Notes: a model not told the origin generated them from the letters alone. A stretch of 64,000 nt of DNA from Meconema thalassinum (GCA_946902985.2 OX336399.1:159526411-159590410); one strand, 5' to 3'; numbered from the stretch's first letter, positions 1 to 12,057 are shown. Translations and numbers: made by a program.

Positions 1-495
1 ATGGTTCCGTATTGACAATTGTGACCGTTTAAACAGTATTGACTGCGCGGTAACAATTGTTCATATGTACGAGATCGATTTAAATCGAGGGTTACTCGAA
101 ATCTCCTCCAACTGTTGTGAACAGCGCGTTGACGCCAGCTCATCAATAAACTTTCAAGTCTGAAGTTATATTTGCTGGACTAGATACAAATGTACCAATA
201 TTTTTTTAAAACAGTTATCAAATGTTTAAGGGGTACGCGTAACCCTCGTTCCCCTGAAAAAATGCCCTGAATATATATTTTTAATCACTCGTAATTTTTT
301 TTCAGGTTTTTATTTTTTGCATGTCCCAGTAATTGGGATTACGTTGTGTTTACCGACTGGACTATTATCATGATCATCATGTTGACTTTTTATCAAATGA
401 AGTATGTTGAGAAGTTTGTACATTTTGCATGCCATTAATCACTCTATATTACGAGTTCATACCACACATACACCTGTGCAGTCATCCACAGATCC
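1..495. other. Unassigned AT-rich sequence
   Basis: I see no coding, RNA or repeat signature here beyond short A/T runs. Confidence 0.4.
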
Positions 496-499
496 TTTC

Positions 500-892
500 T
501 CTTTGTCATACAGAGATTGTTACCTGTGCAGTCAGGTGTGTGCTGGGGAAGGTTGAGCACATTTGTTGGCCTGTTGCCTTCTTTTGGGGAATGCTGTATT
601 TTTGCATTTTTCTATTGGTACAGTAAAACATGTTTTTTTTTTTTCCATACTTTCCCAATGCCACTTTGATTCGGCTAGTTTCTGTAGAAAATTGTTCCTG
701 GTGGAAACTTTCGACTTACAGTTCATGCAGTGCTTCTTGGAAGTAAGAGATTTGTCAAGTGTCACTCCTAGATATTTTGGGGTCTCACAGTGTTCCTGTT
801 TGACTTCTGACCATACTATCTTTAACTTGCGAGGAGCTTTCCCGTTCCACGTATTTTATGCCACATTGACAAAAACAAGTCGTTTTACATAA
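500..892 (-). pseudogene. Non-LTR retrotransposon fragment, post-RT region
   Basis: Read on the minus strand from about 890 down, the translation contains PKYLGVTLDKSLTSKKHC followed by a Lys/Asn-rich helix. This is the block that follows the catalytic RT motifs in jockey-like insect non-LTR retrotransposons. The frame then shifts near 660 and the alignment fades by about 500. No palm motif, endonuclease or 3' tail is present, so this is a dead internal fragment. The plus-strand 109-residue reading frame over the same bases is its shadow. Assignment to the jockey group rather than another LINE clade is from general resemblance. Confidence 0.6.
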
Positions 893-1430
893 ATCAGACC
901 TCCTAACACGAAATGATAATAAAACGTTCGTAACACGTAAAGTTTCTCTGTGACAGAATCAAGTCGATTCTAGCAAAAAAGGCTGAAAATTTAGTTTAAT
1001 TTAAACATAATTCTAATAATGCCACAAATATAATTAATTCACTTATGGAATTACGTTAAAAATGCCTTAATTTGTGCATATGAGGTAATATAAAAGGAAT
1101 AAATTGATGCTACTATTGACAAATTGACTTACATCCCAAGTAAAATTTAATTAAAGAATCTAGTTTTTTGCGATAAACTAATCAACTTGAAATTGTGAAT
1201 TAGAATTAAGAAAATCTGAGAATTAATAGTCAACAACCATTGTAGTACTACTTCTTAACTCAAACATGCAGGTATATGGATAATAAATGTGAGAGCTGCT
1301 TGTAGTTTTTAAGTCTTACAGTTTAATCTTCCTATTGTGGTGTCTTACACTCCCTAACTAAAAACCAGCAAGTCACCCATTAATACCTTGATATCTCTGC
1401 TCCATTTTCTGAATGTCCTGGTGTAATCTT
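893..1430. other. Unassigned AT-rich sequence
   Basis: About 540 bases with no recognisable gene, tRNA-like head or inverted termini. Confidence 0.4.
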
Positions 1431-2910
1431 TCCCCTTGCTAGTCATTGACAGTACCCAAATTCTCAGGGGAAAATTCCTGGTGGGAACGGAGAAAGTGAG
1501 TGTTTAGAGACATTCGGCATCCCAGTTTTTGGTAATTCTCCAGAAGTTCTTGAACCAATTGTTGGTAATTTACTGCTTTAATATTTCCCGGAAATCCATT
1601 CACTACTTCAGAAAAGGCCTTCCAGTCTGCTAACTCTAGCTCTCTTATCACGTAACTCTCTCTCAAAGTTATCTTGTAAAAGTGTCCGAATTTGGGGACC
1701 AATAAATATTCCCCTCTTTCACTTTTGCATCACTTAACTTTGGATACTTAGATACACAAAATCTTTTCCATCCTAGTCAATGGCTTTATCAAAATTTTGA
1801 ATCGCACCCAATTTTATGTGCAAAGCGGGCAGTAGTACTTTGTTAGAATTCACTAATGGAACGTACTTAACATCCTGTTGTCCTGGTACATATTTTTCTC
1901 TGGGAGGCCAGTCCTTCACAGTATAGTTGCCCTCCTGCACCATAAACAGGGAAAACAACAGTAGCCTACTTCGTTAAACCCCCTTGCAGTCTTGTAGTAT
2001 GGCAATGACCTTTAAATCTCCACAAATTTGCCTGCAGTACTTGTTATATTGAATAACATTTAAAAACTCGGATAGACTTTCATATGTTTCCTTCATCTCT
2101 ACTGAATGCACTAGAGGTATTGAATGTTTCCAATACTGCTTTGAGACTTGCTTTTGAAGAATCAATTAACAGTTTCCATTCTTCAGGGGTATGTTGAAAT
2201 CCAAACTCACACATTAAACCATCTATATTAATACATGCACAGGGGGCATTTTCCATTATATAATAGCCAGAAAATTGTTCATGTCTCTTCCGGAAAGATG
2301 AAATTCTAGTACTGGGAGCAAGTAACTTTTATACCATTCTTGAAGTCTCGATCCAAACAGGGGTATGTGCTGCTGCTTCGTGAGATACATATCTCTCACT
2401 AAGTCGTTCAGTCTGGATTGATTAACCAGTGGGGGAAGTGGATGTGGATCAGAGGAAGTGGATGGTTTCGGATCTGGTTCTTCTTCTCCTGGAGAAGACT
2501 CTTCTACCTGTGTAGGTGGACTAGGGATTGGGAGTTCAGGTCCTCGTGGAATAGGTCTTATAGCAGATGGAACATTCGGGTACTCAATATTAGATTTTGT
2601 CCTTTGAGAATGTTCTCGTTTATGTTAGGCAAAAATAACAATCTTCTGCATGGCTAGTTGGTTCACGCCAGACCATTGGGACCGCGAGTGGCATAACACA
2701 GGTTTTGTCACCATTTTTCCACTTCATTAGATTTGTGTAACATGTTATACAGCACATGTCCGTGACCGACACTATCTTCATCACCAATATGACATTCAAA
2801 ATAACTGTAATAAACCTGTTTTAATGTCTCTGTTAAAGATTGATGTTGACTTTTAAGAATAAACTGTCCACATGCATAACAGAAACTATTTTGTGAATTA
2901 ACACAGGCAC
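1431..2910 (-). pseudogene. Decayed copy of an unnamed repetitive arthropod gene
   Basis: On the minus strand, short frames follow one another in the right order for one protein. First comes VMPLAVPMVWREPT (about 2700), then a Pro-rich linker with NIEYPNVPSAIRP (about 2590). Next are a KYCRQICGDLKVIAILQD block (2000-2060), KVLLPALHIKLGAIQ (1800-1850), and a last block with LGCRMSLNTHFLRSH (1480-1540). I recognise this order from uncharacterised proteins that occur in many copies in arthropod genomes, but I know no function for them. Stops and frameshifts separate every block, so nothing is translatable. Being multicopy, it may belong to a mobile element, but no termini are visible here. Confidence 0.5.
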
Positions 2911-3079
2911 AACATTTTTATTTTATTTGTAGTGAAAATTAAAGTGCGTGTAACAAAAATCACTTAAAACTTTTCAGAAGCACAACCAAACTCAAACTTA
3001 ACTTTCAGTAGCATGGGGGGAGGGGGGGGGGTATAGTGACTCGAGCTAAATTCTACAAGCATTTCTTCTCACGGCTTAG

Positions 3080-3395
3080 CCACGCTCGTCAAACGTGTAC
3101 CACGGTCGCGAGGGCAGTTGCAGTAAGTCCGAATATCATAGGTTTGAATCCTACCGCTGACAGTGGTTATTCTGAGTGTTTTTTCTCCAAGTTTTTCCAC
3201 ATTTCCTCCAGGAAATTGCCGGGATAGTACCTTACTTCAAGTCCCGGGGCGCCTACCGCATCCCTGTCCCAGATTCATTTAGACACACACTACTACAGTC
3301 GTCACAGCAATACATGTTATCAGACAACTTCAACACACACCCTACTACACGAGGCTGATGACCAAAATGTCTCAAGACCCTCAAATGAATTAACA
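3080..3395 (+). repeat. SINE-like repeat with tRNA-type B box
   Basis: A GGTTTGAATCC B-box-like motif lies near 3143. It is followed by a non-coding body ending in an ACACACTACTACAGTCGTC block and GAGGCTGATGACC. Part of the tail block recurs near 9297 and 11185-11260. The A box is degenerate and I could not fix a target duplication, so the SINE label is tentative. A G-run (3015-3031) lies just upstream. Confidence 0.4.
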
Positions 3396-4160
3396 ACAAC
3401 TCTACAAGTATTTCCATTTCTCAATGAGAGATTATTACAAAAGAAAAGTTTCATGTACAGTATTTTGGTCCTGTAGTTTTCGAGTAATATGCACAAAAGA
3501 CAAAGATAAAAAATGAAGTTAACTTTTGATTGAAATATTTTACTTCAACGGTAAAAATATAGAACATTCCTGTTCCCATGACAGGAACATAATAAACTCG
3601 AATCTATCTATGCCACCAATATGAAGACAGTGTGCCACTCAAAAAGGGGGTGTGCTCATTAATTCTGCTCTCATAGTTAACTGGTTGAAAACATTTACAG
3701 GAGTCTCAGCCAAAGTGGGCCTGTCCTCTCACGATGTATCATGTTGATTTATGAGTTATACAATACTCATTTTTATGTTTATTTACTTATTTCAACAGAA
3801 ACGTGTGCTTTATGTTGCAATCAGCTCTGAACGCCTAAAATACCATTTTCGAAGATTTTTGTCACCTACCTACTGCTCTGCGAACTTGTGGGGTGAGGTG
3901 AAGTGAAGTGGCAGGTTGTGTTATCTGGAATTCCTGTCTATTCCAATATTGCTAACATAAGGCCGTTGCGAATGAGTGAGAACACCGACCAATATATTTG
4001 GTTCAGTTGCTACGCACGGACCGGGAACCCCCATCACTCGTCACCATCACTCCTCATAGACCACATTCCTCTCAGGTTCACGGAGTAGTAGGTCCTTCTT
4101 ACAGTCGCGAAGCTTGCTGCATTACGAAATTGCATTCTCTTGGTAGATGGAGTGACATCA
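3396..4160. other. No recognisable feature
   Basis: About 760 bases in which I see neither coding potential nor element termini. Confidence 0.4.
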
Positions 4161-4162
4161 TC

Positions 4163-4832
4163 ACTCGCGGCAGCCAGCGAGCCGGCAACTGCCTTGGGCA
4201 CGTTATTTGCGGAACAGCTGATTTCACATTTGCAGGAGTTTTATGAATCTTAACTCCCTTGAGTGATTATTTCAATTGTAAGCATAAGTCATGTAGCCAG
4301 AAAAAGGTTTAGTAGCTTACAATACGCAAGACAAATTTCACTCAGTTGCAACCAGGGAATTGCTGGACGTACATTTATGTAAAATGAAGCAACTCGGCTG
4401 ACGACTAACTCACGCTCAATAAGTTAACAATGATCTCCAAATTAGTGTTCATGTACCCATAGAATTTTCTAGGACCTTATTAAAATGCGTTATTTTAAAT
4501 TAAAACTAGATTAATTTACATATAAGTTAACTTCCCTTCCACCAAGAAAAGAATAAAAGTTAATATTGTCCCGCTAGGTGGGATTCAAAATTATTTGGCG
4601 CTAGGCTCAGTTTGAAATAAGCTATGTTTTGCAGGGATAAAGTTAGATTGGCAACCCTGGGAGGACGGAGTTATATTACCACAGTCTAAGATACTCAGTC
4701 GCGAGGCGGCCAGCGAGCTGGCAACTGCCTTGGGCACATTATTCTCGGAACAGCTGATTTCACATTTGCAGGAGTTTCATGAATCTTGACTCACTTGAGC
4801 GATTATTTCAATTGTAAACATGTCATGTTAAT
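4163..4832 (+). repeat. Direct repeat pair of about 130 bp
   Basis: The stretches 4163-4294 and 4703-4832 are close copies in the same orientation, both containing GGCAACTGCCTTGGGCAC and ATTTCACATTTGCAGGAGTT. The 400 bases between are unrelated. They may be the two ends of an element or two insertions of one short repeat. No protein is encoded. Confidence 0.6.
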
Positions 4833-5001
4833 CTAACTACTTCAGAATAGAGAAGCCACAGTGTTGATAAACTCTCCACTTTTAATACATAGGAACATAA
4901 AAACATTTGCTTTGCTTTTATTAGTTCAGTCCTCACAATTATATCTATTTGCAGTTGTATGACATATTTAATGAGTCCTTACATAGAATTAATAGCCCAC
5001 A

Positions 5002-5136
5002 AGAGGAAGACCACCACTTGCATACATCACACAGTTAATGACAGACACGAACACAAAATCATATCGTGAATTGAATAGGATGGCGGAGAATAGAGAAGAT
5101 TGGCGAGTTGCTGCAAACCAACCCCAGGTCTGTTAA
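5002..5136 (+). pseudogene. LINE C-terminal tail fragment
   Basis: Forty-four in-frame codons read RGRPPLAYITQLMTDTNT and continue to MAENREDWRVAANQP before a stop. This is the extreme C-terminus typical of RTE-like insect LINEs (GRP.., then ENRE.WR..). A second copy of the same tail lies on the minus strand at 49790-49945. Only the tail survives, as expected from 5' truncation. Confidence 0.6.
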
Positions 5137-5641
5137 CTTAAGAGAGACTAGTTATAAATTTTATTCATGTATTTGTCTCAATGATAGTCACGGGCATATG
5201 GGCTTTATTGTAAAAAGCTAAGCGATATCAAAATTCTTTGCCACTTCAAAAGCTAGTAATTTAAAAAAAAATGGAGTAACTTACCGATAACTTTAGGCTA
5301 TAGTTGATTAGTAAAGTTACCACTGGGATTTGTCAAACAGATCTTTAGGTCTTAAATGGCTCAATTGTAGGTACTTCTTATTTTTTCTGTGGGATTGAAA
5401 CCTTTCATTCCTGAATTTGGCAATTACAATGTCAATTTAACAATTGTGTACCGTACCTTCACAGCAGTCATGTGGGAGACTGTATTTCCATACGAGAATT
5501 AACAAACAGTGTGCCACATCTAAGTTAGTGAGCATTATCCTGACGACATAAATCGGCTTGCTTCAAAATTAAATGACAGTAACAAAAAAATACAAAGTTT
5601 CCGCCTAATCAACACAATTTGATGCTATATTATCGTCTCAT

Positions 5642-5683
5642 GGGTACATGTTTCGGAATTTCTAATAATTCCTTCTTCAGCCC
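5642..5683 (-). ncRNA. Hammerhead ribozyme-like motif (type A)
   Basis: The minus strand has CTGAAGA (5680-5674), one extra A, and a perfect 6-bp stem II (GGAATT/AATTCC around a 6-nt loop). GAAA (5654-5651) follows, then a palindromic ACATGT stem III. The expected cleavage site is after GTA at 5645, and stem I is GGG/CCC. All conserved core boxes are present. It lies at the 3' end of the Penelope-like element. Activity is inferred. Confidence 0.65.
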
Positions 5684-6744
5684 TTTACATTTATGTTAAG
5701 AAACACCATTCCACAGACAAAATTGACCTCGTCAATGTCAAAACACAACTATACATTGATATTAAAACACTTAAAAAACTATTAAAATTACAACATGATA
5801 AACTTAAGAACAATTAAAACATTCCTATTGTTTACATCAACATTGATATGTAATTGCTGTTACGACACATTCTTGCTAAGTGTGTGATGGTTAAAATACA
5901 CAGTCATAATTAAACTTATATGTCGGGAGAAGATATGAGTATTTTGTTCGTGTCCATGAGCCTATGTAACTCAACAACTTGTAGTAATATTGGATTAGTG
6001 ATGACAAAGTGGAAACTTTGATTACAGCACTTTATTTAAAAGTGCGCTGGAATATGACTATAAATATGTTGCTGGCACCATGAAAACAGGGATGACGTGT
6101 CCTGGCTTGTTGACTTTAAAATTTGCATTAGCACATAAAGTGGATTTGCTGTCTTGTATTATCTTCTTAACGGACCTGAAATGAGAATCGTCCGGTGGTT
6201 GAAATTTGAACCCATATTGAAAAATACAAATTATTAGTCTTTAAGGACTACCCTGAACAAAGCGGACTTACGTGGAAACGATTTGAATGCAATGCGCCTA
6301 TGACATGATACAGTTCCAGGTGATCGGCCTATACACCTGAAGAAAAATTGAGAAAAAGAAAATGAGAAATTTATTTTAATAGCCCATGAAGAATAAAAGT
6401 TGCGTGGAAAAAGTGAAATTTGACTGACTTACCGACGTTGAATACCAATGCCGTGCGACATAGGTAGGTCAAGTGCTATGTTGTTTATGGTCCGGTGTGT
6501 GTGTGCAACTGATCCGCTTGTGCTGTAAGCAGAGTCAGCTGCTGGCCTGTCGTGGTGGAGGAGAACGGGTGGGGTGTGGGGAGGTAAAGGGGAGGAACTA
6601 TGCGGAGTGGAAGTGATCGGAACGGCCCGGGGTGGGGCGGGAATACCTGTCAATGACCTTACTGTTGTCTGTGGAGTGTTTAGATTTTTTGGAAATGAGG
6701 TGGTCTGCTATTGTATCGAACAATACGTTGGTGTCAAAATTGAT

Positions 6745-7365
6745 TTAATTCAAATTTTTGTGTGCATTGGACCTTTGTAACACATTGATGTGTGTGTTTT
6801 CCAAAATATTCATAAGACTGCCTTTGGACACGTAATGCAATATGTTGACATCGTTTTCTATACTGGTGAAACTGTGTTTGCTATCTTCCATGTGGGATGC
6901 CATGTAGTTTTATTGTTTTATTGCTGAAAAATGCTCGTTATAACGAATGCGAAAGCTTCTACCTGTTTGACCCACGTAATTGGCTGGACAAGAATTACAT
7001 TTGATTTCATATACACCCGATTTGGAATATTTGTTGGTGTGATTGATTTTACTTGAATTAAAGAATTTTTTAAAATTAGAATTGTTGGTTTTGAAGGCGA
7101 TATTTAAATTATGTTTCTTTAAGATGTTAGAAACTGTATAAATGCTTCGGTCCACGTAGGTGAAGGTTGCAAATTTTTTCTTTTCGGGTTCAATTTTGAC
7201 TAGTGTAGTTTTCGGTTTGTTTTTTATTTTATGAACAAGGTTATTGATATAGTTATGACTATAACCGTTGATGTTGGCTATTTGACGTATGATCTCTATT
7301 TCCTCTATTTTATTCTTCGAATATGCTTCAAAATGATTCAAGCATAATTTTATATTATTGTACAA
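6745..7365 (-). pseudogene. Penelope-like GIY-YIG endonuclease, broken
   Basis: An open frame of 151 codons (7365-6910) carries an RT-to-endonuclease linker and then the GIY-YIG core: SGVYEIKC near residue 117, a CNSC pair, and YVGQTGRSFRIR near residue 130. The endonuclease nicks target DNA for target-primed reverse transcription. A frameshift follows at about 6905. The expected continuation (YMASHMEDSKHSF, then LHYVSKGSLMNILE) resumes in another frame and meets a TAA at 6745-6747. Further downstream in that frame, NVLFDTIADHLI still resembles the family's C-terminus, so the stop looks premature. Confidence 0.75.
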
Positions 7366-7370
7366 ATACT

Positions 7371-7872
7371 GTAGTCCACACCTTTATTCATTAAATCAGC
7401 TCTCTTACTATTTAAAAGCTATTTTCTACTCCTGAAAATTAAAATATCAGCACGTCTTTGAGATTTAAGTTTGCTTATGGCTTAATTTTAAAAATGCATA
7501 GATATCCTACCGAGAGATGCTTCTTGTTTATAACCAGTTAAAGACCTAGTTCCATTGTTTGTTTGAAAAGCTTTATAATATTAGCCTCAAATTCTTGGCT
7601 CAAGTCTTACCTTTCAGAGCCCTTTGGAAATATAACTCGGGTTTCTTCTTCTTGTTATTTGAACATTAATAGAATGACTTTTCAGTCGGTCATCACGAAT
7701 ATGCCCAATGAGATAGGACGAGGAGTAACAATTAATTTCCTAGTGTAATTGTGTAATTCATAAAACAAGAAATATTTATACACTTAAGAAACACTTCTCA
7801 CATAACGGGCTTCTAATATTTGATCAGTTTATTGCACTGCACATCTCCTCTCGTAAAACACATGATTAAAGA
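7371..7872. other. No recognisable feature
   Basis: AT-rich sequence between the truncated Penelope-like element and the next TIR element. No supported gene. Confidence 0.4.
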
Positions 7873-7874
7873 TA

Positions 7875-8605
7875 CAGTGAGATTCTTTTGCTGGAGCGGG
7901 ACCGACGACCGGCAGCCGGGCATGCGCGTCTTCCGCCAGCCAACCGCAGGCACGATAACCAGGGTCATTAAGTCACTAAACTGTCATCAACGAGGGTGTG
8001 TAGTGTCAGCGCACAGATAAGAAGGTAACATAAACAACAGCTTCTTGCAAGATTTAATTAAAGAAGCACACATGTTTTTTTTATTTCTTGGGAATCTGGG
8101 TGGCCTCACGTCACCAGTTAAAGGTAGGAACTTACCTTTCAACAGAAGATGCTGAAAATGTTCTCCTTCAGCTGACAGACAGTAACTTGGGAAGCTACAT
8201 CGTTACATTATGTAGCTACTCCTGTTCCCACCTGCTTGCTTACTGTGATTAATCGAAGCACGGACCAAAACCCGCTTTATGTTAAATTGTGGGGTAATTT
8301 AAAATACAAAGTGTACATATCAATTGCCCGTACTCTAGTGGGGCTAGAGAACAATATCCCTCACAACAGAAGGGAAATACGTGTAACACGGTACAACGCC
8401 TGTCTGTCAGCTGAAGGGGAAACATTTTCAGCATCTTTTGTGAAAAGGTAAGTTCTTTAATCATGATTTGCTGGTGAATTTACCATTAATTAATGGGCTT
8501 AGTTACTGTTTCCACCTGCGCGCTATCCGTGGCCCGAGCTCGGTTGGCTGGCGGAAGGCGCGCGCAGCCGGTCGCCGGCCCTGCTTCAGCAAAAGAATCT
8601 CCCTG
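7875..8605. mobile_element. Tc1/mariner-like non-autonomous element, TA-flanked
   Basis: The termini are inverted copies: the left starts CAGTGAGATTCTTTTGCTG, and the right, reverse-complemented, starts CAGGGAGATTCTTTTGCTG. Similarity continues for about 80 bp, including TTCCGCCAGCCAACCG. TA dinucleotides flank both ends (7873-7874 and 8606-8607). Inside, CLSAEGE-type peptides on both strands resemble the last residues of a mariner transposase. This suggests a deletion derivative with an inverted interior. No full transposase is encoded. Confidence 0.7.
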
Positions 8606-9560
8606 TATAACTGTTACATGATGCTAACATAAATCCAGCAACAATAACGTACAGCAACACAACACAGTCCTTGCTGGTAGAAAAATATGAGCCAAGCTTC
8701 GGGACTGTGATTGTACATGGTTGTGAAGGCGTGTATAGCCTGAAATGGGAAGCCAGGCTGAAAAGCGACAACTGTACATCACCAAGTGAAGCAGTGGTGA
8801 AGCAGACATAAATCACAACCATGCAGATTTTCCCCCATGCCTGCCTACACCACTGTAAACATTACATCTGAATGGTTCATGTTGGAAACCCACCTCACCC
8901 CACACACTCAACTATCTCCTGTTGGCTGAGTTCTTACAGCAATAAACCTCCCTAATCCCTTTCGCAAGAACTACCGAACGTCACGTCCCTATGGCTCTTC
9001 AGGCATGAAAGAATGGACAAATATTTGTGCAAACTAGCTTTAAGAGAGACAATGAAAGTCTACACTTCGTTGATAATTATAACTATAATCATAATTATCA
9101 TAATTTATGTATATTAATTACTACTAATTATTCAATATTTTTTCATATATTTAGATATATTTTAGTGATTTTCTAAAAAATTGAAGATGATGGAATATTT
9201 TCATGTTCATATTTGTAAATAGCCCATAAAACTTGATATGATACATGTAGTTTCAACCATGTGGCAAAAACTTTTTTAACTTGTGAATTACATTACTACA
9301 GTCACCACAAAAACACGGGTTATTAGACACTCTTTGGTGAGTAACCGTATGGCTCTGTAGGAACACTCTTTTCGATAGCCTAACTCACGAATCTCTTCGT
9401 GCACTGTGTCCTATTGCAAGTCTTGGCACAATTTCAATTACAGTGACATGCTTGTCTTTTTTAGTGTCAACGCGTCATGTTGCACTCAGTGAAGGCAGTT
9501 CGAGGGCGCCCAAAATGAATTAACAATCATTTATGACAAACACCAACACGCAACATTATT
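8606..9560. other. No recognisable gene
   Basis: Mostly AT-rich. The only landmark is a short block near 9297-9330 resembling the tail of the SINE-like repeat at 3080. Confidence 0.4.
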
Positions 9561-9611
9561 AACTCCCAAGGACTTCAATGGGCTGGTCATTTACTAAGGA
9601 GATCAGGGAGG

Positions 9612-10600
9612 GAAGTGAGGCGGGATGCGCCGGTATCGAATACCGGTACTGCTTTCATAGGCCCAATGGCATACCGTCACTGCTTTCAATGTCAAATAGC
9701 ATACCGCCACTGAAAACCAGTGGATTTTAATTTTTTTTTCGCCATAGGAATTAATATAATTACTTTTCATGATCATTCATCCACTGGTACCAAGCTACCT
9801 TCACCGATAAACATTCGCCTGTAGACATTGCCAATATAGAACCGTGCGTTCCTTTTTAAAGCGAACCTGTGAAGCGCTTCAGCATCGCTGCAGTTAACTA
9901 GAGTGGAAAAAAAGAACGGCCATGGCCATCCATGCAGCAAAACTCATAAAGCGAGTTCTTATACGGATGCTAATTATATGCCAGTAACAAACAAAAATCA
10001 ATTTAGTTCCCCACTTCACTCATTTAATTTTATTTATCTATATAGCCTAAATAAAGCCTCCGTGGCTTAGGCGGCAGCACGCCGGCCTCTCACCGCTGAG
10101 TCCGTGGTTCAAATCCCGGTCACTCCATGTGAGATCTGTGCTGGACAAAACGGAGGCAGACAGGTTTTTCTCCGGGTACTCCGGTTTTCCCTGTCAAAAT
10201 TTCATTCCAGCAACACTCTTCACTATCATTTCATTTCATCTGTCATTCATTTAATCAGTGCCCCAGAGGAGTGCGTCAGGCCTCGGCAGCCGGCACAGTT
10301 CATATCCTCGCTGCTAGATGGGGGCTTCATTCATTCCATTCCTGACCCGGTCGGAGACTGGAAGCAGGCTGTGGATTTTCATATAGCCTAAATAATAATT
10401 TACACATATATTCTTTAAGTGAAAAATAAAATTTATTACTTAAGCATGATGCAATTCTGAGTGAATAGAACAAATTTCCTGCATATCACGTTACGTTGTA
10501 AGGGAGGGGTATGCTTTTTTGAAGTTGGGGTATGACAGGGAAATATCTTTGGATAGCATACCGCCTCTGTTTTTTTCCCACTTCCTTCACTGTGAGAGAT
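9612..10600. mobile_element. Possible hAT-like non-autonomous insertion
   Basis: The DNA between the LINE halves has TIR-like ends: GAGGCGGGATGC at the left (about 9616) and the complement of GAGGCGGTATGC at the right (about 10557-10570). Extra GCATACCG(T/C)CACTG copies occur at 9671 and 9700. Subterminal repeats of this kind are common in hAT elements. I could not confirm the 8-bp target duplication and no transposase remains. A SINE sits inside it. Confidence 0.4.
10055..10380 (+). repeat. tRNA-derived SINE, full-length, 15-bp target duplication
   Basis: The head has a tRNA-like A box (GGCTTAGGCGGCAGCACG) and B box (GGTTCAAATCC), followed by a non-tRNA body ending in GGATTTTC. It is bounded by a perfect 15-bp direct repeat, ATATAGCCTAAATAA (10040-10054 and 10381-10395), the signature of LINE-driven insertion. 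The head is not a functional tRNA gene because no cloverleaf closes. Confidence 0.85.
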
Positions 10601-10802
10601 GATAGGATAGTCTTAACAAATCTTTAAAGAAGAACCAAGAGGAAAACGTCCAGTAGAAAGACCATGGAGTTCCTGGAAAAATGAAATCTCCAATCTTGGT
10701 AGACATCTGAATGTGGACAACTGGCAAGAACTCGCTCAAAACAGAGTTCAGTGGAGGCATTTTGTGAGATCAGCATGGGATCTTTGTGTCCATACAATTA
10801 GA

Positions 10803-11095
10803 TAAGGCGTAGTTGGTAGCATGCTGAGCTTCTATGCTTAAAGTCGCAGGTTCAAACCCGGCCGAAGTCGTTGGATTTTTTAAGAGCGTTAAAAATTCCT
10901 CGGTATGCCTTCCTTTGGAGGGGAAGTACAGCCGGCGGTCCCATGTCATAGATATATGGCTTGAAAAAGGACCTTCCTCTAACTACACTTGTGTGAAGCC
11001 AAAATTTGTAGGTTAGAATTAATAACGCTCTATTAGTTCCAACATTTCTGCCAGGTGCTGACTGCGATTCCATCTAGTAGCAAAGTCCGCAAGCT
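10803..11095 (+). repeat. tRNA-derived SINE, second family
   Basis: GTAGTTGGTAGCATGC (A box) and GGTTCAAACCC (B box) begin the unit. The body includes GGAGGGGAAGTACAGCCGG and CCCATGTCATAGAT. A minus-strand copy of about the same extent is at 35622-35949, which fixes the family. The tail end is set by where the two copies stop matching. Confidence 0.75.
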
Positions 11096-11099
11096 AGGT

Positions 11100-11835
11100 G
11101 TCGTGGATGGTAGAATTTGGTAGCAAAAGTAGGAACTACTTGAAATTATTGTCTGCAGTCTTTACTTGAATTAAAACAGATAACACACACTAATACAGCC
11201 ATCACAATTAACACCGGTTATCAGACAGATTCTGCACACACCCAAAGTACACGGGGCTACATGTCCGCGTTGTCGCAGCCCATAAACTAGGGAACCAACC
11301 AGAATTAGATAATTAATTAGATTTAAGCTGAAGAGGACTCCATTGAAGGGTTGAAACAAGTATAATTGAATAGATGTTTCATGTTTTGTTTTGATAAGCA
11401 TAGTAATTTTAGGAGTTATAAATAAATTCTGAGTGCAGTGAAACAATTTGTTAGGTTCTGTCTGCCCAGTCACAATTTATTTATCCTCATTTTATTTGGA
11501 CATATTTCAAGCTTGCTCGTTAGCTCATCTTCAGCTATATAATATTTAAACATTAAAATTCTTTACATAAAAATCCTAAGGCTTTCCTTATAAATTAAAA
11601 AAGTTTAAAAAGTCTAAAAGTCCCTTAATCTTCTCAACACAGTTTTTTAATCCTTGAGGTCTTGATTATTTTTAAAAAAACTAATCGAATTTTAGTTTCA
11701 GGGTTAGCCAATATAATTAGTAGGGAACGGCAGCAATATTTAAAATATTGCATCATTTTATCGTCAGTTACTTCTTTGTTAAAATATTTAATTTTGCCTA
11801 GCGTATTATTGGACAGCCTAGTTTCGTTGTATGTA
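11100..11835. other. Mixed repeat sequence with a degenerate hammerhead-like patch
   Basis: This contains a tail fragment of the 3080 repeat (11180-11260). On the minus strand at 11490-11540 there is CTGAAGA, a short AGCT/AGCT stem, GAAA and an ATATGTC stem III/cleavage-like end. It resembles the Penelope-type hammerheads elsewhere in the window, but stem II is weak. No protein is supported. Confidence 0.35.
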
Positions 11836-12057
11836 TAAGGTGCGTTCAAAAAGTAACGAGCTGGAGGCTGGAATGCGCAAACCGGTGACGACTTTGGCTA
11901 ATCGTGGTGTGTTTAACGAGGTGTGGTTCCGACCAGAGCATGGAAGGTCACAGCCCGTCGCTAGAGGGCACGCTTGCACGTTACGTGACGATACAAAGCG
12001 AGCAGCAGCATGCATCAATCGTCCAACGCTGGCAGTCGCATTGCAAACAGTGACATG

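Larger units (their letters stand above)
5590..7370 (-). mobile_element. Penelope-like element, 5'-truncated
   Basis: The minus strand reads, in order, a linker plus GIY-YIG endonuclease domain (7365 to 6745) and a long non-coding 3' part. That part ends near 5590 with a TTTCCGCCTAATCAA block and a hammerhead-like motif (5642-5683). Penelope-like elements carry a C-terminal GIY-YIG domain and hammerhead motifs in their terminal repeats, so domain and ribozyme support each other. Reverse transcriptase is missing because the copy stops near 7370. The 3' end recurs as a separate fragment at 60347-60590. Confidence 0.75.
9564..10805 (+). pseudogene. LINE C-terminal tail split by an insertion
   Basis: The LINE tail starts as SQGLQWAGHLLRRSGR (9564-9611) and resumes at 10629-10805. 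There 58 codons include RGKRPVERPW, LNVDNWQELAQNRVQW and a stop. This is the GHLLR..GRP..RW..A.DR..W tail of RTE-like LINEs. About 1 kb of foreign DNA separates the halves, so an element landed in a resident LINE. The second half runs directly into a SINE head. Confidence 0.6.

Noticed and set aside
563..892. 109-codon plus-strand frame
   Set aside because: Antisense of a recognisable non-LTR retrotransposon fragment.
3350..3385. CTGATGACCAAAATGTCTC as another hammerhead
   Set aside because: It has a CUGAUGA-like box but no stem II or GAAA box in the right place.
10074..10130. tRNA genes at SINE heads (also 10803, 35949, 39798, 52346, 62617)
   Set aside because: A and B boxes are present but no cloverleaf closes, and each is followed by a multicopy body with target duplications or a simple-repeat tail. 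They are SINE heads, not tRNA genes.
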